A stretch of 26,968 nt of DNA. It comes from WGMK01 sp046047315. GTDB lineage: Bacteria; Hydrogenedentota; Hydrogenedentia; Hydrogenedentales; JAEUWI01. Made by a program: the position numbers and the translations under genes. The notes beneath the pieces were generated by a model, which saw only the letters and a program-made list of their open reading frames with translations, had not been told where the DNA came from and did not search any database. Below are positions 1-5,931 of this stretch, piece after piece. The stretch is taken from the NCBI GenBank assembly GCA_046047315.1, contig JBJOID010000276.1:1-26968 (forward strand). Direction: 5' to 3'. Within the stretch, counting starts at the first letter, position 1. Every line of letters begins with the position of its first letter.

Positions 1-162
1 CAGCGGTTGCACGATCGCCTTGAGCGGCGGAATGGAAACGGCGTACCGCTCGCCCGTATCGGGCGTGGACGCGGGCCCACCGCAGCCCGCGATGGAAAGC
101 GCAAGCAGCACGAGCCCCGCCCAGTGGCGGCGGCCAAGGTATTTGCGGTAGGCTGGCGGCAT
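1..162 (-). CDS. Zinc ABC transporter substrate-binding lipoprotein (ZnuA-like), N-terminal fragment
   Basis: Reading the minus strand from the ATG at 162 gives 54 in-frame residues running off the window edge. The protein starts with a basic stretch, a hydrophobic segment and a lipobox ending in Cys27 (IAGC), so it should be a lipid-anchored exported protein. After a short linker comes YAVSIPPLKAIVQPL, which resembles the first beta strand of metal-binding proteins of the ZnuA/TroA (SBP_bac_9) family, where 'VSIPPL' is followed by the first part of the metal site. It is divergent from a Fur/Zur-type regulator 48 bp away, a classic arrangement for zinc uptake genes. No clear Shine-Dalgarno precedes the ATG, so the start is only probable. 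The metal-binding His residues lie outside the window, so zinc rather than manganese is inferred from context. Confidence 0.6.
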   Translation of the reverse strand, partial: MPPAYRKYLGRRHWAGLVLLALSIAGCGGPASTPDTGERYAVSIPPLKAIVQPL

Positions 163-210
163 AGTGACAAATGATACGCGCCTCTCAATAACAAGCGCAA
201 CAGGAAAACG

Positions 211-582
211 ATGCAGCGAGACACCGCACAACGCCGCGCCATCCTGCAGGTGGTGCAAAATGCCAAGCGCCCCCTGTCGCCCCAGGAAATCCTCGAGCGG
301 GCGCAGGGCGAAGTGCCCCGGCTGGGCATTGCCACCGTCTACCGCACGGTGAAAGCCATGGAGGAAGCCGGTGAGCTCATCCCCGTGGACCTGCCCGGGG
401 AAGGGCGCCGCTACGAGCAGGCCGGCCTGAAGCACCACCACCATTTTTCCTGCCGCAAATGTGGCCGGGTCTACGACCTGGAAGGCTGCCCCGGCAACCT
501 CGACCGCCTCATGCCCCCCGGCTTCCGCCTCGAACGCCACGAGATCCTGCTCTACGGCCTCTGCAACCGCTGCTCCAAGTAA
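211..582 (+). CDS. Fur-family metal-responsive repressor, probably Zur
   Basis: The 123-residue protein has the full Fur fold. Residues 1-75 are a winged helix with the recognition helix around GIATVYRTVKAMEEAGEL. Then come the metal-site cluster HHHHFSC near residue 76 and two CxxC pairs, CRKC and C-terminal CNRC, which hold the structural zinc in Fur, Zur and PerR. The length is at the short end for the family. The start ATG is preceded by AGGA at 202-205 with good spacing. The divergent neighbour looks like a zinc-binding lipoprotein, so Zur is the best guess, although Fur-family subtypes cannot be told apart by motifs alone. It presumably represses both genes from the 48-bp spacer, but I could not pick out a convincing Zur box there. 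Confidence 0.85.
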   Translation: MQRDTAQRRAILQVVQNAKRPLSPQEILERAQGEVPRLGIATVYRTVKAMEEAGELIPVDLPGEGRRYEQAGLKHHHHFSCRKCGRVYDLEGCPGNLDRLMPPGFRLERHEILLYGLCNRCSK

Positions 583-637
583 GCGTTCAGACCGCCACGC
601 ATCATCCAGCCAGAGCTGATCAATCAAGCCCGTAAAC

Positions 638-678
638 AAAAAAGCCGCAAGTCCCACGTACTCGTGAAGACTTGCGGC
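638..678 (-). terminator. Intrinsic terminator of the tRNA operon
   Basis: A perfect 10-bp stem (644-653 with 669-678) has a loop that itself contains CACG/CGTG. On the minus strand it is followed by six T residues (643-638). It lies 14 bp past the tRNA-Gly gene and faces the same way. On the plus strand there is no T tract after the stem, so it probably does not terminate the Fur-family gene. Confidence 0.88.
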
Positions 679-691
679 ATAACGACTTGAA

Positions 692-767
692 TGGAGCGGG
701 AGACGAGGTTCGAACTCGCGACCCTTAGCTTGGAAGGCTAATGCTCTACCAACTGAGCTACTCCCGC
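692..767 (-). tRNA. tRNA-Gly(TCC)
   Basis: The minus strand folds as a 76-nt tRNA. The acceptor stem GCGGGAG/CTCCCGC is followed by T and an encoded CCA (694-692). The D arm contains AGCTCAGTTGGTAGAGC, the anticodon loop is CTTCCAA with anticodon TCC (plus-strand 732-734), and the T arm carries TTCGAAC. It is last in a three-tRNA operon and is followed by a terminator. Confidence 0.95.
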
Positions 768-808
768 CCAAGGGAAGGACGGCCCGGCCGCCCGCACGAC
801 AAGAAAAA

Positions 809-894
809 TGGTGGTGGAGGTTGGGTTCGAACCAACGTAGGCATGCGCCAACGGGTTTACAGCCCGTCTCCTTTAGCCACTCGGACACTCCACC
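809..894 (-). tRNA. tRNA-Tyr(GTA)
   Basis: The minus strand gives an 86-nt type II tRNA. The acceptor stem is GGTGGAG/CTCCACC with A plus an encoded CCA, and the anticodon loop is CTGTAAA with anticodon GTA (plus-strand 858-860). The long variable arm is typical of bacterial tRNA-Tyr, and the T arm contains GGTTCGAACC. It is the middle gene of the Thr-Tyr-Gly operon. Confidence 0.95.
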
Positions 895-971
895 ACAAGA
901 TATCGGCCCGCCCGGCGAACCGCGCCCGCGCAATCCAACCGACTGCGCGCGCGCCAAACGCCGTTTTCAAA

Positions 972-1047
972 TGGAGCTGGCGAGAGGTTTCGAACCCCCG
1001 ACCTGCTGATTACAAGTCAGCTGCTCTACCAACTGAGCTACGCCAGC
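972..1047 (-). tRNA. tRNA-Thr(TGT)
   Basis: The minus strand gives a 76-nt tRNA. The acceptor stem is GCTGGCG/CGCCAGC with T plus an encoded CCA, the anticodon loop is CTTGTAA with anticodon TGT (plus-strand 1012-1014), and the D and T arms are standard. It is first in the Thr-Tyr-Gly operon, the same order as thrU-tyrU-glyT upstream of tufB in E. coli. Confidence 0.95.
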
Positions 1048-1079
1048 GGCTTGCCGCGCCCGATGGACGCAGCCGGGGA

Positions 1080-1109
1080 ATGGTAGCAAGCGGCGGACGC
1101 GGGGGTCAA
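1080..1109 (-). promoter_or_regulatory. Sigma-70-type promoter of the tRNA operon
   Basis: On the minus strand TTGACC (1109-1104) and TACCAT (1085-1080) are separated by 18 bp, 33 bp upstream of tRNA-Thr. The bases after the -10 box are very GC-rich (TCCCCGGC), the kind of discriminator seen at stable-RNA promoters under stringent control. Recognised by eye only. Confidence 0.6.
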
Positions 1110-1139
1110 GCCGTGGATGACTGGGGAATGCGGCGGCCC

Positions 1140-2468
1140 CTACACGCTCCACTCGCCACGGTATTCTTTGGTGAGCCAGGCGGGGTTGCCGGAGCCTTGG
1201 GCGAGGCGGTTGCGTTTGGGGTTCCATTCGAAGGCGGCGTGGTTGTAGTAGGCCTGGTTCATGAGGTGGCAGCAGATGGCGGTGCGGCCGCCGACTTGTT
1301 CGTTGGTGATGGGCTTGGTGCGGGACTGGACGCAGTCGAGGAAGTCGCGGATGTGGTCGGCGCTTTTGTAGAGCTTCACCTTGGCGTTGGCGAGGTGTTC
1401 TTCCTGCACGCGGAGGATGACGGAGTCGAGGGAGTCGTCTGTGCGTTCGACGGACTTGGCGATGGTTTGGCCGTCGAGGATGAATTCGAAGCGGCCGCGG
1501 TTGACCTTGACCTCGCCTTTCTCGCCGAAGAAGTGGGCGCCGAAGCCGTCCTTGTGGATGACCTGAATGCCGCCTTCGTAATCCAGCACGGCGCCGGAGG
1601 TGGCGGCGGGGTCTTCGGGGGGGCTTACCTTGATGGGGCCGCTGTCGTCCATGTCGAGTCCCCATTGGGCGATATCGAGATGGTGGGCGCCCCAGTCGCA
1701 GACCATGCCGCCGGCGTATTCGCGGTAGTTGCGCCAGTTGGGGAAGTGGTCGTGCAGGCCGCGGGGGCTGAGCTCGGAGTGGTAGGGGCGCATGGGTGCG
1801 GGGCCGACCCAGAGGTCCCAGTCGAGGCCGGGCTCGAGGGGTTCCTCGGGCAGGTCGCAGGGGATGCCGGGCGCGCCGAAGCTGCATTCGACGCGGCTTA
1901 TGGCGCCGATGGCGCCGTTGCGCACGAGTTCGCAGGCCACGCGGAACTCTTCCATGGAGCGCTGCATGGAGCCGGTCTGCAGCACGCGCTTGTGCTGGTC
2001 CACCGCGCGCATGATGGCGACGGCCTCGTGGATGGTGTGGGTAAGGGGCTTCTCGCAGTAGACGTCGTAGCCGGCCTCGAGCGCGGCGAGCACGGGGATG
2101 GCGTGCCAGTGGTCGGGCGTGGCGATGCAGACGGCGTCGATGTCGGTGCGCGCCAGCAGTTCGCGGAAGTCGTTGTAGGCGCCGCATTCCCCCACGCCGC
2201 GTTTGGGGCGGGCGGCGTAGAATTCGTTGACGCGCTGGCGTGCGGCTTCGCGGCGGGTGGTGTCGACGTCGCACACGGCCACCACCTTCACGCGCTTGTC
2301 GTGAATGAAGGAATTCAGCAGGCCTTGGCTCTGCTTGCCCATGCCGATGAAGGCGACGCCGAGCCGCTCGCTGGGCGCCACGTCGGCGCTCCACACGCGC
2401 CCTGGCAAAATGAGGGGTCCGGCGGACAGGGCGGCGAGCTGCAAAAAGTTACGGCGCTTGAGTTTCAT
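1140..2468 (-). CDS. Tat-exported Gfo/Idh/MocA family oxidoreductase
   Basis: The 442-residue protein begins with a twin-arginine signal (KRRNFLQLAALSAG, residues 4-17) and a probable cleavage site near WSA, so it acts outside the cytoplasm with a cofactor loaded before export. A Rossmann fold follows: VAFIGMGKQSQG at 38-49, acidic CDVD near 66-69, and the family hallmark CEKPL at 138-142 with Lys140. Family members oxidise or reduce sugars, inositols and glycosides with tightly bound NAD(P); the substrate here cannot be read from sequence. Tat-exported members are abundant in Planctomycetes, Lentisphaerae and Hydrogenedentota. The start is supported by GGGAGGAA at 2482-2475. A private promoter is listed separately. 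No partner dehydrogenase or sugar isomerase is adjacent. Confidence 0.9.
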   Translation of the reverse strand: MKLKRRNFLQLAALSAGPLILPGRVWSADVAPSERLGVAFIGMGKQSQGLLNSFIHDKRVKVVAVCDVDTTRREAARQRVNEFYAARPKRGVGECGAYNDFRELLARTDIDAVCIATPDHWHAIPVLAALEAGYDVYCEKPLTHTIHEAVAIMRAVDQHKRVLQTGSMQRSMEEFRVACELVRNGAIGAISRVECSFGAPGIPCDLPEEPLEPGLDWDLWVGPAPMRPYHSELSPRGLHDHFPNWRNYREYAGGMVCDWGAHHLDIAQWGLDMDDSGPIKVSPPEDPAATSGAVLDYEGGIQVIHKDGFGAHFFGEKGEVKVNRGRFEFILDGQTIAKSVERTDDSLDSVILRVQEEHLANAKVKLYKSADHIRDFLDCVQSRTKPITNEQVGGRTAICCHLMNQAYYNHAAFEWNPKRNRLAQGSGNPAWLTKEYRGEWSV

Positions 2469-2503
2469 CGTGGTTTCCTCCCGGTGCGGTCTGCGAATAC
2501 GGG

Positions 2504-2532
2504 AGTATCGCCCGGAGGGGGCGATGAGTCAA
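2504..2532 (-). promoter_or_regulatory. Promoter of the Gfo/Idh gene with a palindrome in the spacer
   Basis: Minus-strand TTGACT (2532-2527) and GATACT (2509-2504) are 17 bp apart, about 36 bp upstream of the ATG. An inverted repeat ATCGCCC/GGGCGAT (2507-2513 and 2519-2525) fills the spacer and overlaps the -10 box, so it could be a repressor site. No T tract follows on either strand, so it is not an intrinsic terminator of the upstream gene. Confidence 0.5.
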
Positions 2533-2556
2533 GCGGAGAAGCGGTTGCTCGGGGGA

Positions 2557-2901
2557 TTATCCGCGCGTGTCGAGCAGGGCGCCGAGGAGTTCATCTTCAA
2601 CCCGGATGACGGCGGCGTTCGCGGTGTAGGCGGCGGTGTTGGCGATGGTGTTCACCGCCTCGGTGGCGAGGTCCACGCCGGATGGCGCCTGCGCGGCGGC
2701 GCTCAGTTCGAGCGTGTCAACGGGTTGGGGGAGCGTGTCCATCCGAGGGGCTTCGGCAAGCACGCCACCGCCGGACTGCTCACTCAAGCCCACGGTGCGG
2801 GGGCGGTATCCGGGCGTGTTTAGATTGGCGATGTTGTTGGCGGCGGCGGCCTGCCGTATCTCGGCGGCGCGCAAGCCCGACAAGGGTATGGCCAGGTTCA
2901 T
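2557..2901 (-). CDS. Small orphan flagellar-rod-like protein (FlgB/FlgC-type)
   Basis: The ATG at 2901 with AGGA upstream (2914-2911) gives 114 residues; a longer frame back to 3000 would read through a terminator and is rejected. The N-terminus LSGLRAAEIRQAAAANNIAN followed by LNTPGYR matches the flagellar basal-body rod signature (Flg_bb_rod, 'ANNIANxxTPGY'). The C-terminus has the partner helix VNTIANTAAYTANAAVIRVEDELLG, like the C-terminal domain of FlgC/FlgG-type proteins. It is shorter than ordinary FlgB or FlgC and has no flagellar neighbours. It could be a rod subunit of a flagellum encoded elsewhere or a stand-alone axial-protein relative of unknown role. Mid-region residues 40-75 are low in recognisable motifs. 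Confidence 0.75.
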   Translation of the reverse strand: MNLAIPLSGLRAAEIRQAAAANNIANLNTPGYRPRTVGLSEQSGGGVLAEAPRMDTLPQPVDTLELSAAAQAPSGVDLATEAVNTIANTAAYTANAAVIRVEDELLGALLDTRG

Positions 2902-2932
2902 GGGGCGAAATCCTTTGGCCTGATTGTACCTG

Positions 2933-2965
2933 AAAAAACCACGCCGCGCGGGGGGCGCGGCGTGG
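2933..2965 (-). terminator. Intrinsic terminator after the fucose-isomerase-like gene
   Basis: A perfect 11-bp GC-rich stem (2939-2949 with 2955-2965, 5-nt loop) is followed on the minus strand by six T residues (2938-2933). It sits 50 bp past the stop codon at 3016 and only 31 bp ahead of the next minus-strand ATG at 2901. Confidence 0.88.
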
Positions 2966-3015
2966 CAGGTGGCAAGGGAGAGCAGGCGGGGCCTGCGCAT
3001 GGTATCGCGGCTGGA

Positions 3016-4605
3016 TTACCCGAGTTGCTTGCGGGCGTCGCCCGCCACGCGCACTTTGATACCGAGCTGCTGGCAGGCGGCGATGAGTTCCTGCAGGATG
3101 TCTCCATAGCCGATGACGATGTGGTTGGCCATGTGGGTGGCCATCATTTCATCGCGGCCATAGCCGGGAATGTGGACGTTGGCGATGGGCCATTGGGGAG
3201 TGGTTTTTTGCAGGCGCTCGCGCACCTCGGCCTCGGGCAGGGGCACCACCTCGCCGACGCCGCAATCCATCCAGAGGGCGCCTTCGGCCTCGAAGCAGCG
3301 CGACCAGGTGATGACGCCGGGCTTCGACACGCCGGCACAGGTGCCGCCGCCCTTGGGGAAATACATGGCGGGCTGCCGGTATACGGAGGCGTTGCGCCAT
3401 CCACCGAAGTGGGCAGGCGGCGCGGCGCCGCTGATGAGGAAGACCCAGATGAATCGTCCCTGCCATTCGCGGCCCCAGCGCACGTCGTGCAGGGTGGTCT
3501 CGGGCGGCATGCCCTTGGCCTGGTAGATTTCGTTCATGAGCAGCTGGGGAATGCCGGCGCCGAGGTCGCCCTCGTTGAAGTGGACGATGGGCTTGCCGGG
3601 GTTGACGATCTTGCGGGTTTCGGGATCGCGCACGGGGGGACGGTCGCTGTTGTTGAGCATGCCCTCGACGAGGTCGCTGGCGGGGCACTGCCGCACGAGG
3701 CCCAGCTGATAGGGGATGCCGATGGCGCTCAGGCCATAGCGCGCGTAGAAGCGGCAGGCCGCGGCGTACATCTTCATCTGCGTGCGCACCTGGTCGTGGG
3801 TGAGTTCGGTGAAGGTGTCGGTGCCCCAGTCGAACCAGGCGCCCTTGCGGACGAGCCAGTTGAGGTGCTGCTGGGCTTCTTCCTCGGAGACGAGGTCCAT
3901 CTCGGCGAGCAGGTCGGACTGGTTGAGGTATTCGATCGGCATGCCGCAGGCGCCCACCTTGGCGGGGTCGAGCACGGCGTTGAGCATGCCCATGCAGCCG
4001 GGGTCGAACTGGCCCATGATGCGGCGCTGGCGCAGAATGTCCGCGGCGATGTCGCGCCCAAGCTTGGCGGCGGCGGGGTCGAGCTTGACGCCGTCCACGC
4101 TGGAGACATGCTTTTCGCTATGGGTGGCCTTGCCGGTTTTCGCCCATTGGGCGAGCTTCTGCATGAAGTAGTCGTCCTTGAGGAAGGCGTCTGTCCACAA
4201 GCGGGAATGCTTCACGTTGAGCCGAGCGAGGGTGCCTGCATGGTTGAGCATGGCCACCAGGCCGGGCCAGGTGCCATCGAAATTTCCAAGCAGGAGAATG
4301 GGGCCCTGGTGGGTTTGGAGCGGGCCGGAGACATGGTGGGCATAGGCCCAGCAACTCAGGACCACGACGACGGGGGCCTTGGGATCGATCTTCGCGAAGA
4401 CCTCTGCGCCCTGGCATTGCTTGGTGATGAAGCCATGCTTGCGCTTGGCGTCGTAGCCGTGCGCGATCTGGGTCTTCACGCCGATCTTTGCGAAGGCCTT
4501 TTGCACCTGCTTGAGCGTCCAATCCTGCGTGGGCCAGCAAACCTTGCAGGCGCTCTCGCGGTGGTCGCCGTTCGAGACGAGATATACCACGCCATCCTTC
4601 TTCAC
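3016..4605 (-). CDS. L-fucose/L-arabinose isomerase-like protein
   Basis: The 529-residue cytosolic protein (no signal peptide) resembles the L-fucose isomerase superfamily. Its N-terminal part (about 1-170) has the alternating Rossmann-like pattern with a middle VVVVLSCWAYAHHVSGPL stretch. A central domain with GMGMLNAVLDP-like text and HFNEGDLGAG follows, and the C-terminal part ends in a His-rich VHIPGYGRDEMMATHMANH region. In E. coli FucI the Mn(II) ligands are Glu, Asp and a late His; NEGD and the C-terminal His residues here are candidates, but I cannot align them with certainty. Family members interconvert deoxyhexose or pentose aldoses and ketoses; relatives in planctomycete-like genomes are mostly uncharacterised. 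The start is GTG, preceded by AGGAAGGAAG (4623-4614). It follows the HPt gene by 30 bp and ends in a terminator. Confidence 0.72.
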   Translation of the reverse strand: MKKDGVVYLVSNGDHRESACKVCWPTQDWTLKQVQKAFAKIGVKTQIAHGYDAKRKHGFITKQCQGAEVFAKIDPKAPVVVVLSCWAYAHHVSGPLQTHQGPILLLGNFDGTWPGLVAMLNHAGTLARLNVKHSRLWTDAFLKDDYFMQKLAQWAKTGKATHSEKHVSSVDGVKLDPAAAKLGRDIAADILRQRRIMGQFDPGCMGMLNAVLDPAKVGACGMPIEYLNQSDLLAEMDLVSEEEAQQHLNWLVRKGAWFDWGTDTFTELTHDQVRTQMKMYAAACRFYARYGLSAIGIPYQLGLVRQCPASDLVEGMLNNSDRPPVRDPETRKIVNPGKPIVHFNEGDLGAGIPQLLMNEIYQAKGMPPETTLHDVRWGREWQGRFIWVFLISGAAPPAHFGGWRNASVYRQPAMYFPKGGGTCAGVSKPGVITWSRCFEAEGALWMDCGVGEVVPLPEAEVRERLQKTTPQWPIANVHIPGYGRDEMMATHMANHIVIGYGDILQELIAACQQLGIKVRVAGDARKQLG

Positions 4606-4635
4606 GATAGTGTCTTCCTTCCTGTGCGGATACGA

Positions 4636-4989
4636 CTACGCGGGCTGATAACCCGCCACAAATACTTTCACCCGTTCGAGCTGGGCGCGAAGGTTCATGG
4701 AGAGGATGGCGGCCGCGCCGGGATCGGCGTGCAGCTCGACCCGCTCAAGCACGGTGGCGATCCGGCGCACTTCCTCGGCGCCCACGTTGGCGCTGCTGCC
4801 CTTCAGGCTATGTGCCGCGCTTGACAGTGCGTTGCCGTCGACGGCCTTGATGGCCTCTTGTATCGCGCCGCAAAGGGCCATGGACTCTTCGAGATACGCT
4901 TCAAGCAGTACCCGCTCGAATCCGGGGTCGCCCATCGACACCTCTTTCAACCGCACAAGGTCCACCGGCGCGGGCGTGCTGTCGCTCAT
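4636..4989 (-). CDS. Single-domain HPt phosphotransfer protein
   Basis: The 117-residue protein is a four-helix Hpt domain with the phospho-acceptor motif AAHSLKGSSANVGA, His60 being the phosphorylated residue and Lys63/Gly64 the usual partners. It would pass a phosphoryl group between a hybrid sensor kinase and a response regulator, but no kinase or receiver is in the window. The start at 4989 has GGAGGAGA just upstream (5005-4998). A longer frame to 5061 would begin inside the putative promoter and is rejected. The gene is followed after 30 bp by the fucose-isomerase-like gene, so the two may be co-transcribed; the reason is unknown. Confidence 0.88.
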   Translation of the reverse strand: MSDSTPAPVDLVRLKEVSMGDPGFERVLLEAYLEESMALCGAIQEAIKAVDGNALSSAAHSLKGSSANVGAEEVRRIATVLERVELHADPGAAAILSMNLRAQLERVKVFVAGYQPA

Positions 4990-5032
4990 GCCCTGGTCTC
5001 CTCCTGCTCGCACCCTTCCCTCGAACCCGTTC

Positions 5033-5061
5033 ACTATAAGGCCATGCGTCTGTCTCCGCAA
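5033..5061 (-). promoter_or_regulatory. Promoter of the HPt/fucose-isomerase-like unit
   Basis: Minus-strand TTGCGG (5061-5056) and TATAGT (5038-5033) have 17-bp spacing, 44 bp upstream of the HPt ATG. A weaker divergent candidate on the plus strand is TTGCGC (5067-5072) with CACAAT (5091-5096), 18 bp apart, which could serve the methyltransferase gene. Confidence 0.5.
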
Positions 5062-5143
5062 GCCGCTTGCGCGGGCGGTTCATGCGGGGCCACAATAACG
5101 GGCTTGCCTGAAAGCGCCCTTGCAACCCCCGGAGCCAGCCGTC

Positions 5144-5914
5144 ATGTCGAAGCCCCTTGAAGAGTCGAGCCAATACAGTGACCAAAGCGTCTACCGTTAC
5201 GAGGTGATCTTCGGGAAGGACTTCATTAGCACGGGGGGGCTGGAGTCGACGCAGGAACTCTGTGCGACGCTGGGGCTGGCGCCGGGGCAGACGGTGCTCG
5301 ACGTGGGCAGCGGCGTGGGCGGTTCGGCCTTTTACATGGCGGAGACCTATGGGGTGGCGGTTCATGGGGTGGACCTGCTCGGCGGCTTGGTGGAACAGGC
5401 GAATCAGCGCGCTGTGGAGCGGGGCCTGGAGAAGGTGCGCTTTACGCAGGGCGACATCATGACGGCGGATATTCCCGAGGGCGCTTACGACCTCGTGTAC
5501 AGCCGTGACGCGCTGCTCTACATCGAGGACAAGCTGGGGCTTTACCAGCGCCTTCGGCGCTTCCTCAAGCCGGGGGGGCAACTGTTCGTGACGGACTACT
5601 CGTGCGGGCCGGAGCCGCTCGCCGACGACTTCACCGCCTACGCGGCGGAAGCGGGATATTACCTGCACCCGCCGGCGGGGTACGGAAACGTGTTGCAGGA
5701 GGCCGGTTACGACGACGTGGTGGCGGAAGACCGCACGGCAGACTTCATCGCCATCATGGCACGCGAGATGAAGCGCGTGGAGGAGGTCTGTTCCGGACCT
5801 GAGCCCGCGTTGACCGCGGAAGACCAGGGATATCTGTTGAGCCGCTGGGCGAGAAAGATCGACTGGTGCCGGGCGGGGCACATGCGCTGGGCGCACCTTC
5901 GGGCGCGGGCCTGA
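5144..5914 (+). CDS. Phosphoethanolamine N-methyltransferase-like enzyme (Plasmodium/plant/nematode type)
   Basis: This 256-residue class I SAM-dependent methyltransferase reads through like the short phosphoethanolamine methyltransferases (PfPMT is similar in length). It has SQYSDQSVYRYEVIFGKDFIS then TGGLE at the N-terminus, the SAM motif VLDVGSGVGGSAFYM (51-65), acidic VDL (76-78), GDI (103-105), YSRDALLY (119-126), LKPGG (141-145), TDYSCGPE (150-157), and RTADF then RKID near the end. PfPMT makes phosphocholine by three methylations, feeding phosphatidylcholine synthesis. Its catalytic dyad is a Tyr near the N-terminus (Tyr11 here by pattern) and a His four residues after the Asp of SRD; here that position is Tyr126. 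Activity or substrate may therefore differ. ATG 5144 is preferred over TTG 5120 because GGAG (5131-5134) is well spaced. It is monocistronic and convergent with the next gene. Confidence 0.78.
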   Translation: MSKPLEESSQYSDQSVYRYEVIFGKDFISTGGLESTQELCATLGLAPGQTVLDVGSGVGGSAFYMAETYGVAVHGVDLLGGLVEQANQRAVERGLEKVRFTQGDIMTADIPEGAYDLVYSRDALLYIEDKLGLYQRLRRFLKPGGQLFVTDYSCGPEPLADDFTAYAAEAGYYLHPPAGYGNVLQEAGYDDVVAEDRTADFIAIMAREMKRVEEVCSGPEPALTAEDQGYLLSRWARKIDWCRAGHMRWAHLRARA

Positions 5915-5931
5915 GCCGCAGCCCCTGGGTC

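Noticed and set aside
163..210. Zur box in the divergent spacer
   Set aside because: AT-rich pieces such as AAATGATA and AATAACA are present but do not form a symmetric site; a motif scan with known Zur boxes would be needed.
741..2609. 622-codon plus-strand open frame over the tRNAs and the Gfo/Idh gene
   Set aside because: It runs through three tRNA genes and mirrors the codon pattern of the minus-strand gene; its Ala/Gly/Val-rich text has no domain. It is a GC-rich antisense shadow.
2962..4824. 620-codon plus-strand frame opposite the fucose-isomerase-like gene
   Set aside because: Antisense shadow with compositional bias, no motifs, and it spans a terminator and two minus-strand genes.
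4901..5896. 331-codon minus-strand frame opposite the methyltransferase
   Set aside because: The plus-strand methyltransferase explains the region; the opposite frame is a His/Arg/Pro-rich shadow.
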